A DNA stretch of 64,000 bases, from contig CM030360.1 of assembly GCA_017893485.1 (NCBI GenBank), positions 7,992,870 through 8,056,869 of the forward strand, read 5' to 3'. Every line of letters starts with the position of its first letter. Positions within the stretch are counted from its first letter, which is position 1. The notes below the pieces were generated by a model. The model was not told the origin of the DNA, ran no database searches, and was given only the letters and a program-made list of their open reading frames with translations. Source of the stretch: Hemerocallis citrina (Eukaryota; Streptophyta; Magnoliopsida; Asparagales; Asphodelaceae). Below, in pieces: positions 10,396 to 22,863 of this stretch. The translations under genes and the position numbers were made by a program.

Positions 10396-10804
10396 GTATT
10401 CATATTCTACCGCCAAGCAGCGGCTACCATCTTGCTAGTCCCCCTTGCATTTCTTCTCGAAAAGTACTAATGAGTTATCATAACAGAGTAGGAATTTCAT
10501 ACTTTTTTACACCAAAATTGACTTGTTCTTTGTTCTTCCTAATTAATTCTCAGGAAAACTGCTCTATCTATATCATTCTCGGTATTACGTATTACTTAAG
10601 TTGTTCATGCTTGCATTGTTCGGGTATGAATTTATGACCTTTATGTCTGAACGGGTGATTAATTAAGTTTCTTCGATATTATTACAGGATAACATTATGT
10701 CTGAACGGGTATATCGTCGGGTTGAAGTATACTTCAGCAACGATAGCTTCCGCATGTTCAAACTCAATCCCTGTTACCACTTTCTTCATGGCACTTATAC
10801 TGAG
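10396..10804 (+). pseudogene. right half of the WAT1-type gene: exon 1 remainder, exon 2, exon 3
   Basis: The 10391-10395 CTTTC copy is the target duplication, and coding resumes directly after it. The exon 1 remainder ends at 10463. Exon 2 (10554-10623) keeps recognisable residues on both sides of a one-base shift near 10595. Exon 3 (10688-10804) is fully open and ends with FFMALILR before a GTATCA donor, as in family members. Introns 1 and 2 are 90 and 64 bp long, which is short but plausible for plants. Confidence 0.8.
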
Positions 10805-10835
10805 GTATCAATGTCTTAATTTTAAGCTCTTTGCT

Positions 10836-11483
10836 TGATGATGGTAAAAATCATAGCAGATCAGAACCGTACGATTCCTGCACAGATCTCGAAGTGTCTA
10901 CAGGCAGATTAGCTATCACAGGCCTCTTCTACAGGTTTGGGCCCACTCCAAGACATGGACTTCTCCCAAGCCCATAAAAGTGACAGACTAGGCCCACTAG
11001 GAGAGACACCCAGCCCATGCAGGCTAGGAGTTAAATCTCTTATCCTCTAACAAGGATATCTCATCTCTTGAAGGGGAGAGACATGAAAGAGATATGGTAG
11101 GTAAATCAATCCAACGGACACAAATCAATCTCTTAAAATGTCTCTGAGGCCTATAAATACCCCTCCCCCTCTTCAGTCAGAAGGTAATTAACAATTTGCC
11201 AGTTTTTCCTCTCTTACTCTCTCTTTCTCTTTCTGGTTCTGACTTGAGCGTCGGAGGGTCTGTCGCCGGGGGCCACCCCCCGGTGTTTCAGGCTTTTTGC
11301 AGGTCCATCGGCCACATCAGCAACCGTCGAATTCAGATCACAGGAGGTCAATCAACGATCCAGATTCAATCTCAGGAGCTCTAACCTCTTTTAACGGTCA
11401 GGGTCACATGTTTGACTTTTAGTAGTTTCCATCAATTATTAACTCACTATCTGTTTACTCCTATACCGAAATAAGTAGCAACA
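10836..11483 (+). repeat. 5' LTR of the Tat-like non-autonomous element
   Basis: It starts TGATGATGGT and ends GTAGCAACA, directly before the primer site. A TATA box (TATAAATA) lies at 11152-11159. The start matches 32645-32699. The stretch CGTACGATTCCTG is shared with the LTR of the minus-strand relative at 4147-4736. Confidence 0.8.
11152..11159 (+). promoter_or_regulatory. TATA box in the Tat-like LTR
   Basis: TATAAATA lies about two thirds into the LTR, followed by a C-rich leader. This is the usual place for the U3/R border of a plant LTR promoter. Confidence 0.65.
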
Positions 11484-11485
11484 GA

Positions 11486-11504
11486 TTGGCACCATCTGTG
11501 GGAA
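11486..11504 (+). other. primer-binding site of the Tat-like non-autonomous element
   Basis: TTGGCACCATCTGTGGGAA lies two bases inside the LTR. It closely resembles the corresponding site of the element at 1-4736. Confidence 0.65.
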
Positions 11505-12189
11505 ATACTGCACAAGTTGAACTTGTCTCCATGCCACCAAAACTAAGAGGGGCGGCCTGAAGCCATTGCACCAACTCTCTTCGTCAACCACCTCAGGCTC
11601 CTTCTATGGAAGATCAGATTCCTCCTCAACATCCACCCCAAGAGCCTTATCACACTCCTGTCAACGGAAAGGCACCGGGGGGCTCCCGACAGAACCATCC
11701 TGAACAACATCCTTAGTACGACCGCATATCAGTCCATAATGCCTCGACTGATTCAATGGCTTTGCGAGGCCTATGGGGTCTAGAGATCTCCGCCAGATCT
11801 TCATTGACAAGCATCCAGAAGCCGACCTGCAAATAAGACTGATCGAAAGGCGTGCCCGATCTGAGGTCTCCCATCCGAGACATCAAGCAAACCAGAGACC
11901 TCAGCCTTCTAGACAAAGATCAAGGCAATCATTTTCTCACAGGGGGCAACCGGCAATGGGAAACCCGATGCATGAGAGTCAAAGTCTTCCAGTGCAGAAC
12001 AGAGAGTAAGACACCCCAGTCACAAGGGCTGAACTGGACTAGTTCAAACTTGACATCCTCCATGCTCTCCAAGGGAGTCAAGGTCAGAGCTTCCCCCTAA
12101 ACGAAGGATCCGCCGACTCAACCGGATCTCAAAAGATGGACGATCAAGTCCTTCGCCGAATCCAAGAAGTAGAGAAATGTCTAGAATAG

Positions 12190-13135
12190 ATGAAGAGTGA
12201 GAGAAACCACTCCAACAGAGCCTACCGCCCTAGCCGACCTCCTTTTAGCAGAACTATCCTCGATGCACCTATCCCAAGGGGCTTCAAGGCTCCTCAATTC
12301 GAATCTTACAACGGGAAATCAGACCCGACAGACCATATCGAGAGCTTTAAAACACTCATGATGGTTTATAATGCCACCGATGCACTCATGTGTTGAACAT
12401 TTCCCGCAACACTGAAAAAATCAGCAAGGGAATGGTACTCGTACTTGACCCCAGGGTCAATATTCTCTTTCGATCAACTCGAGGAACTCTTCATTGCACA
12501 CTTTGTTACTAGCCAGAGAGCTAAAAAGACCAGCGTCTCCCTGCTAGAACTGAAGCAAAACGATAGAGAACTGCTGAAAGACTTTGCCAAGCGCTTTATA
12601 ACTGAAGCAAGGTCATTTTCCTCCTTGAACACTTTAGTAGAAGTTGCAGCTTTTTGCCACAACATCACTAACAAAGACCTGAAAGCCCCCCTCGCTAAAA
12701 AGCCACCCAAAAGTTTCACTGAGCTCCTAGAAAGGAGTGACAAGTATATCAGGATCGAGGAAGCTCTCTATGCTCAAAGAAAGAATGATTCATCTTCCGG
12801 GAATAAACGGAATAGCACAAGCAAGGAAGAATCCAGGAAGTTTCAGAAAATGGTGCAAGTTCACGCCGTCCAACTCTAGCGCCACGCTTCAACAAGTTCA
12901 CTCCTCTCAATGCAAGCGTATCAGCCATTCTCATGGAAGTGGAGAAGGACGGAATAATCCGCCCTCCCCCCCTATATCAATGTCTAGCAGAAGAAAAGAC
13001 AAAAACAAGTGGTGCACATTTTACAGAGATCATGGACACACTACTGACAACTGTCGAGCCCTTAAAAAGGAACTGGAAGCCCTAATTTGCAGGAGGATAT
13101 CTCTCCAACTTTGTTTAGAAAGACAACGACGCTGA
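12190..13135 (+). pseudogene. gag of the Tat-like non-autonomous element
   Basis: The N-terminal part (12190-12396) has PIPRGFKAPQFESYNG and DPTDHIESFKTLM and ends at an in-frame TGA (12394-12396). The same frame continues at 12445-12879 with the gag core (HFVTSQRAKKTS, DFAKRFITEARS, LAKKPPKSFTELLERSDKY). After a frameshift, 12737-13135 supplies the basic tail and a zinc-binding-like WCTFYRDHGHTTDNCRAL. The same three parts occur in the minus-strand gag at 2514-3491. At least one nonsense codon and one frameshift are present. The stretch 11505-12189 between the primer site and this gag has no convincing open frame. Confidence 0.75.
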
Positions 13136-13202
13136 AAACCCTCAGTCTCAGGGGGCGAATAAGCGTCAAGAAAGGCCATACAAGCCGCAAGACTCTCAGC
13201 AC

Positions 13203-13854
13203 ATGGCCGTCCTCCACTCCATTCATGGAGGCCCGATGGGGGGAGATTCCAACTCCTCCCGCAAAGCTTTTGTTAGGAAAGTCAACTCCATAGATAACAC
13301 TCTGCCTGCCAAAAACACCGGGGTCCCGATATCTTTCTTTGACAAGAACTTAGAAGGCATCCGAACACCTCATTGCGACGCATTGGTCATAAACCTTTGC
13401 ATGGTGAATCATGAGGTACGCCACATCCTGGTGAACAATGGAAGCTCAGTAAACATCCTCTTCATGGCCACATTCGAGGCTCTCAAGCTCTCTCGAGACC
13501 GACTTAAGCTAGCCGGTTACACACTCCATGGATTCTCCGGTGTCCCCCTTCAAGTAGAAGGCGTCGTCACACTCGATGTGACAGTAGGGAAAGCCCCCGC
13601 TATTCGAATGGAAGCATTGGATTTTATGGTAGTCGATGTCAAAGTCGCATACAACTATATTCGGCCATCCCGGCCTAGCAGCATTCCATGTGGTTGCCTC
13701 CACATTCCACATAAAAATGAAGTTCCCAACAACAGCTGGCGTAGGCCAAGTTGTAGGAAGCCAACTTGCAGCACGAGCAGGCTACACTCCTACAATGGGG
13801 GGGCTCGGTTCTCCCCCTCAACGCCATAGAGCCACCGCCAAAAAGCGGTCATAA
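13203..13854 (+). pseudogene. aspartic protease-like domain of the Tat-like non-autonomous element
   Basis: Frame 13203-13829 has FDKNLEGIRTPHCDALVINL, then the active-site region, then SGVPLQVEGVVTLDV. The expected catalytic Asp is Asn (NNGSSVNIL). Near 13650 the family reading moves into another frame, which carries LAAFHVVASTFHIKMKFPT and ends at 13854, so a frameshift is present. In complete relatives RT would follow. Here the sequence becomes non-coding after about 14250, with only a low-complexity open frame (13766-14248) between. Confidence 0.7.
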
Positions 13855-14635
13855 TAATTCAAAAACTATTAACGAGCTTGAAGCCACTCCCACAAACAAC
13901 TCTACCAAGAACTTTCAAACCTGCCAAATTATCTCTCACCAGAACCAAACTAGTTCTCATCACAACACAGTAATAAACCTGAATCCCTCGTCCGAAGCCA
14001 TTCCGCTCATTCAACGGAATCAAATAATCTTGCCTAAACAAATTGGTGCATCAGAAGATTTCTCATTCTCTATGCAAAACAATGGGGGGCTCCCTTCGAA
14101 ATTGGCAAGTCCAGGCAAGGTCGACCAAGTTGTTCACCTAACGGCTCATCAACTTGAAGACTCGGAGGGCAAGGAGATATCAACAGAGACTTGGAAAGTA
14201 GAACACCTTGCGAAGGTGAACGAGGGCGTCTCAAACGTCCTTTCTTAATAGTAGTAGCAAATTTTCTCAATTTGTAATAACGACCAGCTACTAGAGCAGC
14301 CTCTTAGTCATATTTCCCAGCAAATTTTCCTAATTTGCAATAACAGCCGGTCACTAGAGTGGCCGTTTAGTTTTATTTTCCAATAAAACATAGTATGAGT
14401 TTTTGAAAAATTCTTGTACAACTTTACGGATGCATACAATGAGTTGAGTGCCAAACTTGTCCACAAAAATGGCACCAAAAACTCGTTAAAAGCTTCCTAC
14501 AAGACGGGTTCGAAGTCCACACCAGTGGTTCGAAGTTACTCCAGCAATTTGCAATGAAGCAAGTTCAAAGTGCGCTTCTCCATTCGATCTGCTCTTACAA
14601 CCTGTTAATTCATTAAAGCAAACAACGAGCTAAAC

Positions 14636-15894
14636 TGTAACGCCTGCCCCTAGCTCAGATAATTTATACAAATTATAAGACAAATTAGGTACTATGTAGT
14701 ACAACTGCTCACCACAGACTACCTCTCAAAAGGTGGTTAACCGGATTGGTGACTCTTGATCATAGGCAATTATATTTTAATATTATTATATTCAAGTATT
14801 TTATCGATATGGGATTAAACCTCACTTACCATCTCTCTCATCCGAGAGCAGTAAGCAACAACATATAGAAGAAGGTGGGCCCCAGCTTCTTTGTGAAGCC
14901 ACGTCACCAGTGTTGACGAAGTCAACAATAGACCAAACAGCTCCTTTGCTGTTCTTAACCAACGTGGGCCCCCATCTCATAATTAATACCATTTTTTAAA
15001 CCAAAGTTACCAACAGCCACTTTATTCACTTATTTACAACATATACTTTTTTTTCAACATATATATTATATACATATATAGACTATACTTTGAAAATTAC
15101 GGGGTGTTACACACACCCACTCTTCAGAAATCAGCATCCTCGCTGAGCATGGGCATGCAAAATCTAGTGCAGGATCTCTTTTCTAGCCGATGTGGAGCAT
15201 CTGCTTTTTCCTATCTGCCCTCCCTGGGCAACCACAGTTCCGGAGTCCACCGTCAAACTGGGTATATAGTCCCGACATCCACCATCAGACTAATCATAAC
15301 AAGCAACCACAGTCACGGAGATCCACCGCCGACTAGGTCTATAGCCACGAAGATCCACTGCCGACTATCTAGACATGCCCCAAACTCGGTGTCGAAAATC
15401 GGCTCTGATACCATTTGTAATGCCCCTGCCCCTAGCTTAGACAATTTATACAATTTATAAGAAAAATTAGATACTATGTAGTACAACTGCCCACCACAGG
15501 CTGCCTCTCAAAAGGTGGTTAACCAGATTGGTGACTCTTGATCATAGGCAATTATATTTTAATATTATTATATTCAAGTATTTTATCGATATGGGATTAA
15601 ACCTCACTCGAGAGTAGTAAGCAACAACATATAGAAGAAGGTGGGCCCCCGCTTCTTTGTGAAGCCACGTCACCAGTGTTGACGAAGTCAACAACAGACC
15701 AAACAACTCCTTTGCTGTTCTTAACCAACATGGGCCCCCATCTCATAATTAATACCATTTTTTAAACCAAAGTTACCAACAGCCACTTTATTCACTTATT
15801 TACAACATATACTTTTTCAAACATATACTTTTTTTTTCATCATATATATTATATACATATATACACTATACTTTGAAAATTACGGAGTGTTACA
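14636..15894 (-). mobile_element. TRIM-like miniature LTR retrotransposon, TSD TAAAC
   Basis: Two direct repeats of 476 bp (14636-15111) and 479 bp (15416-15894) start TGTAA and end TTACA. They enclose only 304 bp. On the minus strand the base pairs next to the right LTR give a tRNA-Met-type primer site (TGGTATCAGAGCC, 15401-15414), which fixes the orientation. The 5 bp duplication TAAAC is present at 14631-14635 and 15895-15899. There is no coding capacity. Its LTRs are longer than in most described TRIMs, but the design is the same: a small non-autonomous LTR element. The two LTRs differ at a modest number of sites, including a 15-20 bp deletion near 15610. Confidence 0.88.
15401..15414 (-). 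other. primer-binding site of the TRIM-like element
   Basis: The minus strand reads TGGTATCAGAGCC immediately inside the right-hand LTR. It matches the usual plant tRNA-Met primer site. Confidence 0.85.
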
Positions 15895-17509
15895 TAAACA
15901 CCTAACTTATACTTAAAGCGGCGCTAAACACTCGTTATAAGCTTTCCACAATACAAGTTCGGAATCCAGATCCATGACTCGGAGTTACTCTTGCAACATG
16001 CAATCCCACACATTTAGAGCACAACTCACCGATTTATCTATTCTTACAGCTAGTTGAACTTCCTTGGAGACTTATACAACGAGTTGAGTGCCACACTTAT
16101 ACATTTAAGCAGCACCAAACACTCGTTACAAGTCTTCCCGTAAGACGAATTCGGAGTCCATACCCATGGCTTGAAGAGACTCCAACAATTTGCGATAAAG
16201 CAAGTTAATAGTGCACTTTGCCATTCGATCTGCTCCTGCAATCCATTAGCGCCTCGATGATAGGTTCGGAGTCCATACCCATGGCTCGCAAGAGACTCTC
16301 ACAATTTCCAAAGAAGCAAGTTCAGAGTGCGCTTCGCCATTCGATCTGGTCCTACAACTTGTTAATACTCAAACTAACAAGTTCGGAATCCATACCCATG
16401 GTTCAGAGTTACGCTCGCAACCTGTAATGACACACGTTCAGAGTTCAACTTGCCATTCGATCTGTTCCTACAACTAGTTAAATTTCTTAAACGACAGATT
16501 AAGAGCTCCAAAATCATGGATCACAGTTACTCTAGCAACACTTGTAAAAAGCAACACTTTGGAGTTCAACTCTCCATTCGATGTGACTCTCACATTCTGT
16601 CAGAGGCCCCATACAGCAAGTTTGGAAAACAACTCTCCTTCACAGTTTTCCCTACAACTAGCTGGGTTCAAGACGGAGCAATGCTAAACTCCGTTATACA
16701 CCATCGATAGTTTTTTAGCTATATGCAACAGACTTGAGGTCCTGTTATTTAGCTACAAAGAACGCAGTCGATGGCACATCAACCATAATAGCAAGGATCA
16801 AGCATATGAAAAGAATTCTTCAAATCATAGAACTATCGCAAAGCCATATGTCCAGATCCAGTACCACTACAAACATCTACAAATACAAAAATGGCTAGTC
16901 CAGAGTCCAACTCTCCCCAAGAGCAGCTCATACGACTAGCCAACCCCCAAGACGATATATCACAGGACAAGACACCGACACGTAGAAGACTTTAACAAAC
17001 TATAAGTCTCATTACAACAGCAAAGTTACAATGAGTCCACATTTCACATCTAGGAATCGTTACCAAAAGTCCTGCGAATACTGTACAACAAATTTTCATG
17101 TAAGATGTTCTTCCAGCTACACAATGGAGAGATGCTCTACCTAAGAGACAAAAATCTCCTCACCGGACTCCTACCAGCTAACAGCTCCATAGGGCCGCCT
17201 CAACTCTTGATGATAATATTCAAGACAAGTCTTCCTTAGACGAGCAAACTCCAGGTTTATCCGACCACCTTCACCTGAGCTAGCTCCAACTCCATCTCGC
17301 TTAAAGCGCTGTGCAAAAGGAAGAGTTCCAACATCACAACATATCACGAAAGAGAGCAAGCTCAGTGTCCCGGGGGACCTCATTCGATGTATGCAACCAC
17401 TTGTTAGTAACGAGAATGATGGAATCACCTCAACGCTGATAAAAAACAAGTGACTTCACTTCCACACTAAGAAGATTCCGAACGCCCACAACTCATTCGC
17501 TCTAAAAAT

Positions 17510-18690
17510 GAGTTCGGTGCTACCCGTGCCACGTGAGTTCCTCCGGCCAACTACTCGTCAATATCAAACAACGAGTTCAACGCTCTACTCTCCGCATGAG
17601 CTCCATCAACAACTCATTGGCTCCAAGCAACGAGTTCAATAATCTGCTCTCCGCATGAGCTCTGTCAATAGCTCGTTGGTCCCAAACAATGAGTTCGACG
17701 CCTTGCTCTCTGCTTGAACGCCATCAATAACACGTTGATCCCAAACAACGAGTTCAATGCTCTGCACTTCGCTCAAGCTTCATTAATAACTTGTTGGACC
17801 CAAACAACGAGTCCAATGCTCTGCTCTCCGCATGAGCTCTGTCTATAACTCGCCGACCACAAAAAAAGTTCAACACACAACTCCATCACGGAGTTTTCTC
17901 TATAAACTCACCGGGGTCAAACGGCAGTTTCTTCACCAACTATATCTCAGAGTTGTCTCCAAACTCGCTAGGATCAAACGACAGCTTCTACATCAACTCT
18001 ATCTCAGATTTGTCTCCAAACTTGCCGGGATCAAATAGCAGCTTCCACATCAACTCTATCTTAGAGTTGTATCTAAACTCGCCAGGATCAAATGGCAGTT
18101 CCTACATCAACTTTATCTCACATTTGTCTCCAGACTCGCCGGGATCAAACGACAACTTCTACATCAACTCTATCTCAGAGTTGTCTTTAAACTTGCCTGG
18201 ATCAAACGACAGTTCCTACATCAACTCTATCTCACAGTTGCCTCAAAATTCACAGGGGTCAAACGACAGTCTCTATATCAACTCTATCTCAGAGTTGCCT
18301 CGAAACTCGCTGGGATCAAATGACAGTTTCTGGATCAACTCGATCAAGGAGTAACCTCTATAAACTTGCGGGGTCTAAACAGCAAGTTCAAGCTTAAGTT
18401 TATCTCATAGCTCTCCCTACAAACTCGCTAGGATCAAATGGTAGTTTCTGAACCAACTCATCCTACGAGTTGTCTCTGAACTTGCCAGGATCAAACGGTA
18501 GTCTTTGCATCAACTCTATCTCTGAGTTTTTTCCATACTGGCTGAGATCAAACAGCAGTCTCTACACCAACTCTGTCAAAGAATTGTCGCTACAATCTTG
18601 TTGGGACCAGACAACAAGCTCAACGCTCAATTCCATCGTAGAGCTTTCTCCACAAACTTGCTGGGGTCGAGCAATAAGTATGCAACAGCT
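17510..18690 (+). repeat. 57-60 bp tandem repeat array with a small hairpin in each unit
   Basis: From about 17510 to 17870 a ~60 bp unit repeats around CAACGAGTTC and CTCTCCGCATGAGCTC. From about 17890 to 18690 a related 57 bp unit repeats: GGATCAAACGACAG, TACATCAACTCTATC, TCAGAGTTGTCTC. Roughly 18-20 units are visible by eye. Each unit carries CAACTC and GAGTTG about 7 bases apart, so single strands could fold into repeated short hairpins. Because 57 is divisible by three, one frame stays open for 133 codons (17953-18354), reading a 19-residue repeat. It belongs to the 3' non-coding part of the Tat-like element. Confidence 0.8.
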
Positions 18691-18769
18691 CTCCTAGGAT
18701 AGCTATATGTATGAGAAGATCCACCAATCAAGGGTGATGGAGTAAAATGCTGGGTATACACATATAACC

Positions 18770-19556
<787 letters not shown>

Positions 19557-20419
19557 CGGAATATATATATGAATAGGAAATTAGTTGAAAAACATCATAA
19601 GCTGGCTAGAAGGGTTTAGAAAATAGATTCTGTTATGGTAGCATGGATTAGAAAATAGGAGAGCACCGATTGTGTCTGATCTACCAAAATAATCTTGTCC
19701 ATATTATCCAAATGTAGAATGAGGTAATATTACTGATTGGGAATATTATTTTTTCTACCGTGAAGGTAATATTACTTGTATACGGCGTCATTCATGTATG
19801 AGGAGTTTACAGATACTAAGTATATGCAAATATTTGTGTGAAGGGATTTCTAGAACCGATAATTTAGCTAGCTTCTTTAAACACAACTGAATGAAAAGAA
19901 CAATATTAGTCATACAAAACTAAAATAACCCCCAAAAAATGTGCTACTAGAGCAGCTGGTTTCCATAAAATAAATTTAGTTAAGTTTCGTGTCATTGAGA
20001 TAAAGCCATCAACTGTTTTTTTTCTTTACAGGCTTGATTCCTTTGTTAGGTTTAGACAATAAAATTAGTACACAATGACATGCATGGCCTACATTTTGAT
20101 GAGAAAAGAAGATGAAGTGTTTGATAAGTTTAGGAGAAAGGGTTGTCTGAAAAAACAATCCATTTCATAGTTATATTTTGATCATGAATTTAGACTTGTG
20201 TCATGCTTTCATCTTTTATTTGTCTTTGTGTTATTTTCTTCAACTGCAACATATCAGTTTCACTTGGACAGTTGGACCACACAGGTAGATATGTTATCTA
20301 TAAGTATCATTAATGCTTATCCAATTGGATGAGTGTGCACTTCCAACATAGTTTAGTTTCTTTAGTTTTTAAGTTGTAGCTTATTTTTTTATGTTTATTA
20401 TCTTATTTTTCTATGTAGA
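19557..20419 (+). other. MULE-1 region between the left TIR and the transposase start
   Basis: AT-rich sequence without a convincing exon. It ends with a splice-acceptor-like TTTTTCTATGTAG just before the ATG at 20420. It is therefore best read as a 5' leader or intron of the transposase transcript. I see nothing else in it. Confidence 0.4.
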
Positions 20420-22863
20420 ATGGAGTTTGAAAATGAAGAGTTTACTAAGCCAAGATGTTCATACCGGTTGGAGAGACGTTGATGATGCTTCTAAACCAAT
20501 TCTTGGTTTAGTATTTGCAACTTTTGAGGAAGGATATGAATTTTATAAAAAAAATATGTAAAATTAGCTGGTTTATCTGTTCACAAGTCTGCTACAATGG
20601 TAGACACGACTACAAAGAAGAGGTATTCACAACAATTTGTATGCTTAAAGCAAGGTAAGCTGATAGATACAGTTGGAGTGAATGTTGCCAATATTGAAGA
20701 ACCATCTTCTTCAAATGTGATCAAGAGAAGGAGAAGGGCTGTGACTAGAGAAGAGTGTTTGGCTCAAATAAGAATTCAATAGGATGATGATGGGAGGTGG
20801 TCAATTCGAAGGTTTGTTGAAGAGCACAGTCATCCTTGTGTTACACCTAGAAAGCAACAATTTTTAAGAAGTAATAGAATTGTTTTCGAAGCACAAAAAA
20901 GTTTACTTAGTTCGTTCAAAGCGGCTCACATAAGAACTTCGGAGTTTATGTCCTTCATGGAGATAGGAAATGAGGGTTTTAGTAATATTAACTGTACTGA
21001 AAAGGACATTAGAAATTCGTTGCAAAGAGACAATAATGGAAGGAGAGCTTATGATGTGGATCTATTGATGGAGCACTTGCAAGAGGAAAAGAAGATGAAT
21101 CATTCATTTTATTTTCATTATAAGGTGGATGAAGGCAACAAATTAACCCATGTGTTTTGGGCTGATTCTCTTGCCAGGAAAGCTTATAAGCATTTTGGTG
21201 ATATGTTAATTTTTGATACTACATATGACACAAATGAATACAAATTGGTTTTTGCTCCACTTACTGGAGTTAATAACCATGGTCAATCTGTCAATTTTGG
21301 TGCAGCCTTCATAAATAAAGAAACGACCGAGTTGTTTCTTTTGTTTTTTGAAAAATGGGGTGAAAAAATATGTGGGCCTCCACCTAAAGTTATTATTATA
21401 TATCAAGATCCTGCAATGGAAAATGTAATCCGAATGTGTTTTCCTAGTTCCAGCCACATGCTATGTATGTGGCACATTCTTAAAAAACTTCCTGATAAGC
21501 TTGGTGGTTTGAGCCTTAATAGTGATTCTAGCATTCCATTCCATAGTTGCATTTGGGATTCAGAGATGCCGGAAGAGTTTAAGATGAGATGGAATGAAGT
21601 TATGAACGCTAATATGCAAATTGCAGGTAATCCTTATATTAATGAATTTTATTGTCGTTTGACTAATTTTTAGCAGTATTAATATTTGATAAATATTGAA
21701 ATAGCAGGAAATCTTTGGCTTTCTGATATTTATGAGCTTCGTGAAAGATGGATACCAGCTTATACTAAGCATATTTTCACTGCTTGAATTCGCACAACTT
21801 AAAGATCAGAAAGTATGAATGCTTTTGTCGATAAGTATGTTAATAGTAAAAATTCTTTACATGAATTTATTATGAGGTTTGAAAGGGCGATAAGGAAACA
21901 AAGATAAAATCAGTTATCAACACACTACGAAACTCTTCATACAAAACCGTTGCTGCAAACAAATTTAGAAGTTGAGACACAAATGTCTGAGGTCTACACA
22001 AGGAAGAAATTTCATGTATTTTAAGATGAATTAGTTCAAAGCTTGAATTACGCCTCTTTAATGAAAGATAATAATGGGAGTATGCGACACTATATTGTGA
22101 GGAGAATCGGAAAGTCACTAAAATCAGATAAAATAAGGGATGTGTTCTATAAAGGAATGGACAATGCTGGGTCCTGTACTTGTAGAAAATTTGAAGTTGA
22201 TGGAATTCCTTGTAGACACATCCTTATGGTATTGAGGAATGAGTTTTTCGATTTCCTACCTCAATCTTATATCTTAAAGAGGTGGACCGCCTTGGTAACT
22301 ACCGAGATTGTATATGATGATGGTGGTGAAGAAATTATTGGTAGCTACGGCAGTCCACAAGACTTGGATATGGTGAAGTTATCAAATGAAATCCACAAGT
22401 TGATGAGCATTGCTCGCTCATCCAAAGAGATGTGCCACAAGGTCAAAACACTAGTAGTTGGTGCTAATGCAGAATTGCAACAAGATATGCCCCAAGAATT
22501 ACAACAAGCAAGAAGCACTTCATTACCTAAAACAGTAAATATTCATGTACCGGATATTGCAAAGACCAAAGGTACTGGGAAGCGAATTAAAGGGGGGAAG
22601 GAGAAAGCCTTGGAGAAAGCCGCAGAGCCATTAAGGAAGTGTTGTTTGTGCAAGAAGCTTGTTAATCAAGACAGCCGAACTTGCCCTTTGAAGGAAAGGT
22701 TGGTATTTTCTTACATACTTTATTTCAGTTTTTATTATATATAATATAATCTTACCTTTAATTTGTGTTAATTATTCATGTAGTTCTATTTGAATGAGTC
22801 ACAAGCTTCTACAAGTTTTTCAAGAATGGAACCCATAACAGAAGAAGCTCCAAATATTGCCTG
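20420..22863 (+). pseudogene. FAR1/MURA-type Mutator transposase gene (broken)
   Basis: This is the MULE-1 transposase. The N-terminal FAR1-type DNA-binding region spans about 20470-20880 (PILGLVFATFEEGYEFYKK, then RYSQQFVC). The MULE transposase core lies at 20948-21626 (LIFDTTYDTNEYKLVF, then DPAMENVI, then HMLCMWHILKKLP). The SWIM zinc finger is near 22170-22220 (CTCRKFEVDGIPCRH). A probable intron is 21627-21707 (GT...AG), and a second starts after about 22697. The breaks are a frameshift near 20555, TAG at 20780-20782, and several stops between 21780 and 22030. In the second catalytic block the family's TDQD reads IYQD, so that Asp is lost. It is inactive. Confidence 0.85.

Larger units (their letters stand above)
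5099..10804 (+). pseudogene. WAT1-related (MtN21/EamA-type) transporter gene, exons 1-3, disrupted
   Basis: Members of this family are multi-spanning membrane proteins of the plant EamA/drug-metabolite transporter superfamily. Exon 1 starts with ATG at 5099 and encodes a typical first helix (KPYLEVLIIQLIYTG, then FDEGLSTF). It is cut at codon TTC by the copia element (5204-10390) and continues at 10396-10463 with FIFYRQAAATILL. A GT donor follows at 10464. Exon 2 is 10554-10623 and exon 3 is 10688-10804 (YIVGLKYTSATIASA). All splice sites are GT-AG and the phases match, but exon 2 carries a one-base frameshift. After exon 3 the Tat-like element begins 32 bp into intron 3. Later exons are not in the window. 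Confidence 0.85.
14249..17450 (+). other. non-coding internal region with degenerate repeats (TRIM nested)
   Basis: Outside the nested TRIM (14636-15894) this stretch holds diverged copies of a unit of roughly 100-130 bp. Its landmarks are GAGTTGAGTGCCA, CATACCCATGGCTC and GCCATTCGATCTG; see for example 14440-14600, 16080-16240 and 16260-16350. No protein domain is recognisable. It belongs to the long 3' non-coding part of the Tat-like element. Confidence 0.5.

Noticed and set aside
17953..18354. 133-codon ORF with a 19-residue repeat
   Set aside because: It arises because the 57 bp repeat unit is a multiple of three. Neighbouring units are in other frames, so a gene is not supported; it is kept only as a repeat observation.
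17510..18690. Array that could be mistaken for CRISPR-like repeats
   Set aside because: The units are contiguous diverged tandem repeats without unique spacers, in a plant retroelement.
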